Part shown: piece after piece, positions 37,301 through 48,029 of the stretch
Layout: each line of letters starts with the position of its first letter
Position numbering within the stretch: the first letter of the stretch is position 1
NCBI GenBank assembly: GCA_015698045.1
Contig: BLAL01000319.1
Location: 62,001-126,000 of the forward strand
Origin: Rhizophagus clarus
Taxonomy: Eukaryota; Glomeromycota; Glomeromycetes; Glomerales; Glomeraceae
Direction: 5' to 3'
DNA: 64,000 nt
The notes under the pieces: generated by a model
Told to the model about the DNA's origin: nothing
Seen by the model: the letters and a program-made list of their open reading frames with translations, nothing else
Database searches by the model: none
Program-made: the position numbers and the translations under genes

Positions 37301-40300
37301 ACTTAATCAACTTGATTTTATTTTGATTTTTGGTGGTTATAAATTCTGTCGGAAAGATTATCTCAGGCTTTCGTAGATTCATTATTGTCTTTGATAAATA
37401 AATATGAATATTAAATTTTGTATTTAACATAAAATAACATTTACGCTGATTAATATTAAATTGCAGCACTATATAATCTTACCATACGACGTTCCATTTC
37501 CGTACTAAACTTACAACATATCTCAAAAAATATTATTCCTAAATAAAAATAAAATTCAGTAATAAAAAACATATCTAGATGGCTCAAATCGGGCTCTTAC
37601 CCAAAGAATATATGTCAACTAAATGAAACAGATAAAAGATTATCAATATTGCATATAATAATTTTAACATATTGATATTCTCGACCATTAAATACCTTTT
37701 TGATTATAACGCGTGCCATTAACCACGTTAGTAACGTTATTAGCAACTTCTGGAGCGACATATAAAGTCGTACCAATACCTAATTTTAATAATTAAAAAA
37801 AATCAATAAAGTAAGAAACTAAATAATAAAATTATAATAACTGTTTACCTCCGGTCATAGAATCTTCGTTGCCCATTTGAATACTTCTAAACGAACCAGG
37901 GTCAAACATAGCATTGTTTGTTGTTGCTAACCCAAAGTCTCCAATCTTTTCAAAAGATGAAAATAAGATTATGATTATAAATAAATAAATTTAGATTAAT
38001 GAACATACTTTGACATCACCATTAGCATCCAAGAAAATATTGCTAGGTTTCAAATCACGATGAATCTATTTTTTAATAAATAAACTAATATTTAAGTATC
38101 AAGGAAAAGAAATTTAAAAATGAGATATAAAACAATTACCGTTCCCTGATTAATTGAAAAAATCCGAATTAATAAATAATTATATAACAAATTAACCGTA
38201 TTCAATATCATGACGTACCTGTCTATGAATATGAGCTAATAAAGACATATTGAACAAAAATTTAGTTTAATATAATATACACGTATAAAATAAAATAAAG
38301 AAATTAAAATACCAAGTCCTTCAACGATTTGTCTAAAAATCCTAATTTTTTAAAAAATTTCAATAAATGAAGTCTATGACAAAAATTAAAAATTAATATA
38401 TGTCAACTTACTTCCATCCTTCATCTTCATTCATTCCTGTATCAATGATATCTCTTAACGTTTTATTTTCGCAATATTCCATTTGAATATAAAGGATTCT
38501 TGTTTTCTCTCCTTTTGAATTATTCTTTTTTCCTGGTCCAGGGGTTCTATTTCTAGCACCATACCCTCCTACTTCTTTTGGAGAATCTTCGTTTTGTAAT
38601 TCGAATTCATCATCACTATCAGATGTCAATGATTCACCAAAATGTATTTGTGAATATCCACGATTTGAGGAAGCCTCCAACATTAAATCAAAATCATCAT
38701 CTAAATCTTGATAGTCTTCATCATTAACTTTAGATGGCGATTCTTCATCACTTGCTAATGTAATTTCTTCGCTGAATGATTCAGCATCATTCCAATTGCT
38801 GCTGCCAGAATCTGTTTAAATTATAATTTTAAATGCTAAATAAACACAAAATTTACGGGAATAAATTTCGTAAAAGAATTTTACCTTCAAACCACGTTGT
38901 ATAATATCTTACAACATATTGATGATGTAACCGTGACAATGTTGTGACCTCTCTCAAAATTTTTTTCGTTTTCTCGATATCATTTGGGTTAAGAAGTACT
39001 TTCTTAACTGCATAATATCTAATAATAATAAATTTTTAATACTTTGCAATTACTTACCGTGTGTAAATTAAATAATACACATTAATTCTAGATATAACGG
39101 ACAATGATCGATATAACGAATTTTAGAAAATTTAATTAATGTAATGGATTGATCCGTTATATCAAGAATGATTGTGTGCTTTAACGTACCTTCCATCTAA
39201 TTTATTTCTAGCTTTGACAACTTCACCAAACCCACCTAAATTAAAATTTTATATATGTATTTAAAAATATCAAAAATATTATAAGAGATAGTTTATTAAA
39301 TATTAACACGTACCTTTACCAAGGAAAGCCTGTTCTTCAAAGTCAAGCTTATATCTTGAAAACGAAACATTTTGTGTTGATGTTGGCGGCGATATAGCAC
39401 GATGAGGTAGCTTACCACCATCACCACCGACTGTTTCATTATAATTTCCTCTATTAAATGAAAAAGGTATTGATAAACTCGGTTGACCTACAAAAATTAG
39501 AATTAATTAAGATACCAATTTGTTTTTTTGAAATTCAAATCATATAACAAACCTTGTGACATCATATGTTTTAAAGAAGGGTCTATTATTGTAACATAAT
39601 CTTTACTAAAAGTTGTTCCTTCATCAAAGAAAGAATTGCTCAGCAATTCTAACGGAGTCGGTCTTTTTCTTTGATCTCTATATTTAAATTATGTTTCAAT
39701 CTGTTAATCCCCCAAAAAAATAATTAAATAATAAAAAAAAAAGGAAGTATAATCGCTTACATTTGAAGCATGCTTTTTAAGATGTTCTTTACAGGATCCG
39801 GTATTTCGTGTTCAGCTAAGTAAATTTAAGATTAACAATCAAATCATATTATGCTAATAATATTGATAAAAATTTTTTATTATAAATTTACATACAAGAG
39901 CCGAGGAGACTGTCCAATGAATCATAACATTGTGTTATTTTTAATCCAAGCAGCATTTGTATAAAAATTATTCCCATGTACCAAATGTCAGTTTTCCTAA
40001 TAATTAGTAGAATGTTAAAAAATTATTTTAAATAATTAAAAAAAATGATTATAATGAATTACCTAGAATAAAGGTTAGGCTTCGATTCTTGTTCTGGGGC
40101 CAACCTAGTAGCAGATATAAAATTATAAAATTATTGATTCTAGAATGATAAATTCAATTATAAAATTTATAATATTAACCATTTATTTATTTCTTCCGGA
40201 TATGATTTTTGAGTAAATGAAAAATCCTTGTGCATATCTAACATTTGTATAGTTATACCGTGAAAAATTTGATTAGATTTATAATAAGTTATCCGGTTGC

Positions 40301-42356
40301 GCTAAATAACAAATAAAATAATATATACGCTACCCAATAACTTCCTATGATAATGAATATCGGACAATTTGGCGATGAAATCTTCTGTCCCAGGGACTTC
40401 TATAAACAATATATTTGAAGCCTTGACATCTAAATATATTTAAATTGAATCGTTAACCAAGGAAAATCGGAAATCTTACTGACTTCGTACTGCATGACAA
40501 TATCATGTGAACGCTAGAGGGAGCTGCAACACTAACGTCACAAATGGTACTGTCCATCTTCTCCAAGGGGCACCAACCACTCTACCGTTTACTATTATCC
40601 CACAATCAATTACCTTTATGCACAAAATTATTGCTGTGTATATACTCCAGAGCTGTTAATAATTGTCTCATATATTCTTTCGCCAATGATAATCTTATAA
40701 CACCGCATTTTTTCAATAAATCAACGAGAGTTCCTCCCATTGCATACTCCATAAGAATATATAAATTCCATCCGGTCAAACATCTTTTGAGTTCTGATTC
40801 ATAAATAATAACAGAGTTCCGATGACAGAGATTTTTCAGGCTAACAAGATCTCGTTCTATTTCCTCAAGCTATTTTTATCGAAATTAATGAATTAGAAAA
40901 TCATTTATGTGATCTATCAAATATTTACTTACCTTTCTCTTGCCGTCGAGTTCTAAATAATGCGGATTAGTTATTTCAATATCTTTAAGAGCTAATATAT
41001 GCCTCAAAGGAGTTGTTGATTCTTTAATTTGAAAATTTGTAGCCTGAACTATATATGTTACACCGATTGGACCTAAATAAATTTCTTATTAATAAATTAA
41101 AATAAACTTCCTCTTCGTCTTTTTGTATCTTACCTTTGCCAATAGATGGTCCAAGCATTACAGATTTAAATGGTATACACTATAATTATAAAATGAATTA
41201 ATTAAAGCATTTTACTATAAAAATTTTAAAAAAATTTTCAATAAATACTTCTGAATCATATGGATCCAACATTATCAGCGAATCAAAATTAATAGTTGTA
41301 AATTGCATTGAATTATGATCATTGCATTTTAATTCTTGAGTTAATAGTTTTCTCTTTTGTTTTTCTACTTCCATTTTCGCCTTTTGCCTCTGTTTTGCTT
41401 CTTCAATTTTTTGTAATAAATTCAAGTCTTCTTGTTCTTTTATTTGCTTAGCTTTATTAATTTTCTCCATTTCTTTTTCTTTTTGAATCTAAAACAAAAA
41501 TATTTTAATGATTTGATCCAAAAATTTATAATCCTAGATAACATCAATTTCGAACCTTTGACATTTGTTCATTTCTGCTCAACATTTGCGCGTGAAAAGA
41601 CGGTTGTACAACCACATTCGGGATTCCATTATTATTTGCTGTAATAAACTCTTGCACAAGTTCTGCAATCATAAAAACAACTTCTTGACCAACGCTTTCT
41701 TTTACTTTTCTAGTTACTTCAACCTGAAGCTGTTTTAGTTGCTCTGATGAAAGCCCTTGAACATTTTCGATTTTAATTTCTGGTGATACACGAGGATATG
41801 TTTTTGGAAATCTTGGTTTGTATATTTTTGTTTAATACCAAATGATGAATATCACGAATAAAAAAAACTAATCTCAAATTTGCAAATTACGTACTTTACA
41901 TGTAAATCAACCTTTACATGCTTTTTTAATTCTTCCTCTTGTGGCCACAAATGAAGTCTAAAATCATGACCTGTTGGGACAACCTAAATAATGATAATAA
42001 AGAAAGTTTACTAAATAAGCTATAGATCATTAATTTTCATAAAAAACTTACTTGCTTCCAAGCATTTTGATTTACAACAGGTTCAAAATCATCCATATAA
42101 ATTGCTATAAAGTTGAATTAATTTCATCAATAGTATCTTTTTACGAGCAATCATGTTATAAATAAATATTCACTTTTTTTATTTGTCTAATATTATTCGT
42201 ACTTGCCTTTTATAGCTTCAATTTCATCATCCTGTAATTGCTAATTAAAGGAATTTACGTAAATATGATAAAAAATTAATAAATTAAGGAAAAAAAAAGA
42301 ACGAATCATATTGTTACCTTGGCCTCTTGCAAGCTCAATTTTTTCGAATTATTCAT
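34375..42356 (-). CDS. GCN2: GCN2-type eIF2-alpha kinase, complete, ~40 exons
   Basis: The protein senses uncharged tRNA and phosphorylates eIF2-alpha in amino-acid starvation. Order on the minus strand: RWD domain (42356-41550, EIEAIKAIYMDDF and KTYPRVSPEI), charged coiled linker (41530-41240), pseudokinase (about 41170-39560, HKDVKASNILF and LAPEQESKP), true kinase (39480-37180), HisRS-like domain (37130-35560, including VLAGGGRYDWLI), and a C-terminal domain ending QFFS then TAA at 34375. The kinase has GKGGFGEV, AVKKV, an acidic insert of over 100 residues, HRDLKPSN, DFGLAT and activation-loop Thr before LYVAPEV, all intact. Introns are mostly 50-100 nt. Very short exons occur at 38341-38313 (29 nt), 38235-38219 (17 nt), 38145-38140 (6 nt) and 37618-37601 (18 nt). 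One intron near 42210 uses a GC donor. No stop or frame break was found in the parts I spliced. A few exon borders in the HisRS part were not resolved. Confidence 0.95.
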
Positions 42357-42728
42357 TGTATATTCGATATAGGATGAAAGGTGATTATTATAATTAGTAA
42401 CCTTTTTTTTTATTGACTGTTAAACGAATAATTTTTAGCGAATAATTGCCGAATTTGTAGGTTTTATTATCAAATTATAAGGAAAAAAAATTTTAATCGT
42501 CGAAAAAAGAAAGTAATTTTTAGAGTGAAAAATAATTTTTAAATAATCTATTAAGTTAAATTATAAGAATTTTTTCTTTTTTTTTCAATAAAAAAAAAAG
42601 AAAGAGGAAGAAGATAACGAAGAGAGAGACTAATCAAAAAATCATGAGCACGAAATTTTGTGCCAGGTTTTTTTTTGCGCCGATGATGTGGCGCAGCTAT
42701 CAATTAAATTGACTGACACACCTCTCAG

Positions 42729-43140
42729 TAGAGGCCTACATTTGGCTATATTTTGAAACCCGGCCCGGAATATAAGTGTGATCGGCCCGGACCCGGATCG
42801 TTTATTGTGTTTTTACATTTTTATTGTTTAAAGTCTTATTATTTTATTAGTATTTCAGCGCTTTAAATTTAGTTTTTTTTAATAAAAGTGAAAAGATTTT
42901 ATGATTTAGATGTCAAGAACATTCAATTTTATTCATTAACCATTTAAGATATCAAAATTTATAAAGTAAAATTATAAACACTTGAATATATATCAGACAA
43001 TTTTTAGAAACATGATTTCTGGATTATAAATTAAATTTCGGCCAGGATTAAATAGTTGGTTTGACCGAACCCGGACCCGGCCCGGAAAATTTTTGAGAAC
43101 AAATTGCCCGGCTCGAACCCGGATTTCGGGCTGGGTTCTA
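42729..43140. mobile_element. Small TIR element with CCCGG-rich ends (412 bp)
   Basis: The left end TAGAGGCCTACATTTGG and the right end (reverse complement TAGAACCCAGCCCG) start alike, and CTCAG flanks both sides (42724-42728 and 43141-43145). Subterminal blocks are rich in CCCGGCCCGGACCCGG words, far more GC-rich than the host DNA, in inverted arrangement around an AT-rich centre. A TAGAG-like start fits hAT-type ends, but the visible duplication is 5 bp, not 8. The assignment is tentative. Confidence 0.5.
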
Positions 43141-43377
43141 CTCAGTGACGACAGAATGATAAAACAATTTGTGATCTAACCAAGGAACAATTATCAAAAT
43201 GAAAATTTGAGACTGAAAGAACTAGTCTTAATAGAAGTATTTTAATTTAATGATGAAAAATGATTCATAGTAATTTAAACAAGAAATAAGATGGGCACGG
43301 TACAGTGATTTCCTTAGAATTTCTTTAAAGTGCAAATTAATAATAAGAGGAGTGAACATAACATAAATTACTTACAA

Positions 43378-43611
43378 CAATATCCAAAAGTTACGGGACA
43401 CTTGGCAATTTTGCTGCCGAGAATCTGTCGGGTTGTCAGGTTGCTGGCAAATTGAAAAAATAATCAAAAAATAAACATAGCATGTGTTACATAAACTTAA
43501 ATTTCGTTACATGTTTTGTTTATTTTTTCGATTTTCTGGCAACCCGGCAATCTGAAAACCCAACAGATTCTCAGCGGCAAAATTGTCAAGTCCCGTAACT
43601 TTTGGATATTG
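43378..43611. mobile_element. Foldback MITE (234 bp, ~85-bp arms)
   Basis: CAATATCCAAAAGTTACGGG at the left is matched by its complement at the right, and similarity continues through GACAATTTTGCC and GAGAATCTGTCGGG for about 85 bp per arm. The central loop is about 60 bp. I see no convincing target duplication. It lies about 1 kb upstream of GCN2, beyond the 42729 element. Confidence 0.75.
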
Positions 43612-44700
43612 CGACCTGATTCGGCATTGGACGATTTGTGCTGATTTCTGATATTGCATACCGGATGATGATCAACATGCCGATTGGTGACGATTTAGCC
43701 AAATGATGTCGATATAAAGGATGGATAATATAGTTACATGGTGACTATAAATATTAGACAATTTTTTTTTATTTATTTATAATTATGTTTATTTATATTT
43801 TAATATATATATATTCCTCTATTTGTATTTTTAATATTCAATTGTAACAATCAGTAGATAATAAGCACGAAATTAGATTCATCTCCTATTTTCATTAACT
43901 CGCGTAGTAGTTTATAGTGAAAATCGCTCCTAAAATCATTAATTAATAGTCACATTTCCCCTTATCACAAATGAAACAATTTCAATTGTTGATGTTATGT
44001 ATTACGAGATGCGAGATCTAGATGAAAAAAAGAGCGATGAAGAACAGTTATAAAAGAGGAAGAAATTGTCAATAATAAAGAAGAAACAAGGAGAAAACGA
44101 GAAAAATAATTAATTTATAACCTTTCTCTTTCTTCCACTTTTACTCCTTGTCTACCAGTATACTTATATTTGTTAATAAAATATATATTGTTTCTATCAT
44201 ATACATTACATAATTTCCTTTTGCTTTATTATATTAATGATTCTTGTCTGAGTTGTTGCATCTTGAATTATAGCCACTTGTTAGATGTATTGCTTGATAA
44301 TTCTTAGCATGTAAAAAGAAGAAATTGCTAAAATACTTGTTGAAAGAGGTATAATGGTACTCCAATCAGAACTAATCCCCTTTTTTATTACCATTGTATC
44401 TAGGAAGAACAATTAGTAATACTGTAATAAATAAATTTATTTGTTGCTAAAGTAGTATTACAATCTGTGAATAATCTGTTATTTGTCATCTGAAATCTGT
44501 TTAATCTATTTTCAAGAATATCTGGAAACAGATATCTGTATTAATCAGATATTTAAACAAATCCATCTGGATAATCTATTTTATTCAGATGATCTGATTC
44601 TTATTATTAATTTGAGCCAAATCTGTAGTTTTAATTAGAATTACAAGTTTGAAACTGATCGGCACAGTTCAGTAATTACTGAAACTGATCAGAGCCCTAT
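43612..44700. other. Intergenic, with ATCTGATT-rich worn repeat
   Basis: 44460-44640 is rich in AATCTG/CAGAT words in both orientations, resembling 45940-46090. A possible hAT-like terminus (complement TAGGGCTCTGATCAG) ends at 44699, directly before the minisatellite. No gene is seen. Confidence 0.4.
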
Positions 44701-45016
44701 TCTTTACTATATAACATTATTTAATATTTTGGTTTTTCTTTACTATAACATTATTTAATATTTTGGTTTTTCTTTACTATAACATTATTTAATATTTTGG
44801 TTTTTCTTTACTATAACATTATTTAATATTTTGGTTTTTCTTTACTATAACATTATTTAATATTTTGGTTTTTCTTTACTATAACATTATTTAATATTTT
44901 GGTTTTTCTTTACTATAACATTATTTAATATTTTGGTTTTTCTTTACTATAATATTATTTAATATTTTGGTTTTTCTTTACTATAACATTATTTAATATT
45001 TTGGTTTTTCTTTACT
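44701..45016 (+). repeat. 34-bp minisatellite, ~9 copies
   Basis: The unit CTTTACTATAACATTATTTA plus 14 more bases (ATATTTTGG then T-run) is repeated head to tail with almost no variation; only one C-to-T change and one TA insertion were noted. Such homogeneity implies recent expansion. Confidence 0.95.
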
Positions 45017-45189
45017 AATGTTTATTTTTATTTTTTAGTATAGGTGAAATGGCCCTCACTTCTTAGGTATTATTATCTGATAGGATGACCTTTCACTTCT
45101 CAGGTGTTGTTGTTCTGTTTTGTATATGCCCTAGTAGACGTTAATAACCCTGTATAATGAAAGCGTGATCAAAAAGCTTTAGGGTGAAA

Positions 45190-45281
45190 ACTGAACTAAA
45201 ACTAAAACCAAACTAAAACTAAAACTAGTAAAACTAAACCAAACTAAAACTAAAACTAAAACTAAAACTAAAACTAAAACC
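45190..45281 (+). repeat. AACTAA hexanucleotide microsatellite
   Basis: Tandem ACTAAA/ACCAAA units run over about 90 bp. It resembles a telomere-like simple repeat only in unit length; the canonical TTAGGG of fungi is absent. Confidence 0.85.
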
Positions 45282-45359
45282 TACATCCTAAAGAGTGCTG
45301 CGTAAGAATCTACTAGGATATGGTACCTAATGTTGAATAGATACCTTGTGGAGTGGGAT

Positions 45360-45920
45360 GGAAATCTGTCTCCTTTTCTTTTAATATCCTCTTTCCCTTC
45401 CTTTCCCTCTTGTTATTCTTTTCCTCTTGTTATCCCTTCCCTTTCATTTCCTTTTCCTTTTGTTTTCCCTTCTAATATAATTCTGTCATTATTTATTAAA
45501 CTATTATATTACTGTATTTATTATTTAAAATAATAAAATATTTTGTGATTATAATTCCATTTGGTATTTTTATATTTGTTTATAAATCTATTTAGATTTG
45601 GCTTAAATTACAATTCTGGAATGGTAACTATAAGTAGCATTAAGCGTTTTATTTTAAACTTGACGTCAAGAACATTTATTAACATTATTTATTTTTTTTT
45701 TTGTAGAAATCAGCTTGGACTTCTGGAATGGTAACTTGTAAGTAGCGTTCGGTTAAGAACGTTTGCTAACATTCTTTTATTTATTTTTTTTTTGTAAGAA
45801 TCAACTTGAATTCCTAGAATGGTAACTTTTAAGTAGCATTGGACCTTTTATTTTAAACTTAATGTTAAGACTTAAGAACATTTATTATTATTCTTTTATT
45901 TATTTTTTTTGTAAGAATGA
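45360..45920 (+). repeat. Pyrimidine tract plus three exon-like modules
   Basis: 45360-45480 is T/C-rich. Modules with CTGGAATGGTAACT at about 45616 and 45723, and CTAGAATGGTAACT at about 45824, follow. They are 101-107 bp apart and separated by T-rich tracts ending in TTTGTAG or TTTGTAAG. The spacers carry AAGAACGTTTGCTAACATT-like words. This is the same architecture as the arrays in 1-13 kb, so the family is dispersed. Confidence 0.65.
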
Positions 45921-45939
45921 GTTTGATGAACATTAAAGA

Positions 45940-46090
45940 AGTATTCGAATCAGATTTAGATCAGATTCAGATAAGATTTGACAAGATTTGACTCAATCTG
46001 ATTAGATTTGAATCGAATTAGATTTTTTTATTAAAATGAATTGGACTGAATCGAATCCTGCTTAAATCTGATTTTAATCCAATCTGTGAG
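45940..46090. repeat. AATCTGATT-rich repeat
   Basis: About 150 bp made of ATCAGATT/AATCTGATT variants on both strands, similar to 44460-44640. Probably terminal or subterminal DNA of a small transposon. Confidence 0.45.
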
Positions 46091-46479
46091 GAATCTTAGA
46101 CTTAACATGTGTACTCAATGTAGTAACTGTGAAAGGCATTTATGAAAAGTATTTATACTTTAATATTCGCGAGTTTACAACTTTTTCATAACATATTCAA
46201 CAACCTAATTTGGTAGCGTACTCATTTGATATATGATTTACTTCAGTTTGCTATCCCTTCTCATTTAAATATTTCACTATAAATATAATATATAGAGTGA
46301 AATAGAAGAAAGTTGAAAGTCAAAGAGCAATAAATAAGATTATTTAAAGTTTTATTGACAAAATTTAATGCAATATTATGATGTTTTATTTACCATGTTT
46401 TTTATTGAATAAACAAATTTATAAAATAATAAAAATATTTTTGAAATACATGCAGACGTAACTATTAATATAAACATAA

Positions 46480-46830
46480 TATTTCATAAGATTATACCAA
46501 AATGTATTGTAAATTTACACTTTGTAAACTTTTGAAAGTGTATATTTTGTGAGATTATACTGAAAATATATTGTAAATTTACATTTCATAACCTTTCAAA
46601 GTGTAATATTTCGTAAGATTATGCCAAAATGTATCATAAATTTACACTTCATAAACTTTCGAAAGTGTAATATTTTGTGAGATTATGCCAAAATGTATCA
46701 TAAATTTACACTTCGTAAATTTTCAAAGTGTAATATTTTGTGAAATTATGCCAAGTGTATTTACGAAAGTGTAATATTTTATAAGATTATGCCATAATAC
46801 TTCATAAGATTATGCTGTAATATGCCAAAT
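46480..46830 (+). repeat. ~63-bp tandem repeat, four to five diverged copies
   Basis: TAAATTTACAC is spaced at 46510, 46574, 46637 and 46701. Each unit also carries CTTTCAAAGTGTAATATTT and AAGATTATGCCAAAATGTA variants. A decaying fifth copy extends to about 46830. Confidence 0.85.
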
Positions 46831-47009
46831 ATTTACATTTTTGTAATATTTCAAAGGTCTTATAAAGTTACGTAAGTTTATGAATATGTGAAAACTTACA
46901 TAATATTACACTGCATTAATTTCCTGATAGAGGTATCTAAAGAAATAAGGTTCAGAATTGATATATCTGTAAGGTAACCCTTAAAATTTTCCAAAGGTCT
47001 ATATTTGAT

Positions 47010-47164
47010 ATGATACTCATTCCTAAAGTTCTCTATCCGCATTTCTCAGAAAATCTGGAATTGGTAGTTCCAAGAGCTCTTGAGTTAGAAGGGACTGAAC
47101 GAGAAACTGTGATATCAGGTAATATGATTGATCATTTTGATAATTTGTTATTGCAAGATTATAA
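47010..47164 (+). other. Possible small coding fragment
   Basis: A 51-codon frame starts ATG at 47010. The first 37 codons (MILIPKVLYPHF..., then LVVPRALELEGTERE) have protein-like composition and end at a GTAATA that could be a donor. No partner exon is found. It may be a gene relic; the family is unknown. Confidence 0.25.
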
Positions 47165-47358
47165 TTAATTAAATAAAGTTTTAGTTGATGTTATGATCTT
47201 TCTAATGTAGTGAGATCAACTTTCTTTCATGTTTTTCAACCTATACTAAGGCTTCTAAAGGGTTATTAACATAGTGAGAATCTCTTATTGATAAAAACAT
47301 AAATTTTATATTAAAATATCTCCAATAGCTTCATCTATGCCATAGACTTTACCATAAT

Positions 47359-48024
47359 TTAAATACTGGGATAGCAATATTGCTGTATTTTTAATACTTG
47401 GGGATTTACTGATCCAGACTTCATCACAGAAAAACCATTTTCCCACAGGCTTAAGACCCTGTTTGGTAAATTATGGTAATAAACCGCTGAAATATTTTCA
47501 GCAAATAATGCATGGGCGTCAGGTCTTGATAAGTGAATGAAATATTTTAATCCTGGAATGTCAAATACAAATAGAAACCTCAGGCAAGCGAGGATTCTAC
47601 CACTATATTCCCAATGAAATACAATGGTATCTGATGGATTGAAAGTCAGATCTTCTGTTATAACTAAATGATGATCTTCATTTGGATTGAAAAATCTATA
47701 ACAATAAGTTCCATGATAATTATAAATACCAAAAGTTCCATTTTTTGGCAACTTGTGAATGATATCTATAACATATTGATTTATCTTATTTAAATTTTCT
47801 TCAGATAGTCAAGGAGAATGCATTAAGGATTGATCTACAGAATGAAATAATGGCGAGTCAGGTTTTCTACTATAATGCAATCTCTTGTCTGATCCAAAAG
47901 ATTTTATTTCCTTAATCAGCTCAGTCAATGACCTTAATTCTTTTTAATTGACTCTCATCATTCGAGTAAGTATAAGATCTTCAGTGTGGGGTGTCAACCC
48001 TAGATTTTCTTCTATATTAGCCAT
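47359..48024 (-). pseudogene. Unknown 221-codon ORF broken by two in-frame stops
   Basis: A single frame runs from ATG at 48024 to a stop at 47359, interrupted only by TAA (after MMRVN) and TGA (after SLMHSP). Between and after the stops the composition is protein-like. The last 130 codons, with YNYHGTYCYRFFNP, TIVFHWEYSGRIL and FIHLSRPDAHALFAEN, are uninterrupted. I do not recognise a domain. Two stops in one preserved frame indicate recent loss, or stop-skipping introns that I could not support. It resembles a lineage-specific paralogous family. Confidence 0.55.
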
Positions 48025-48029
48025 ATGAG

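Noticed and set aside
45190..45281. Telomere-like repeat
   Set aside because: The AACTAA unit does not match known fungal telomere repeats and lies internally between ordinary sequences.
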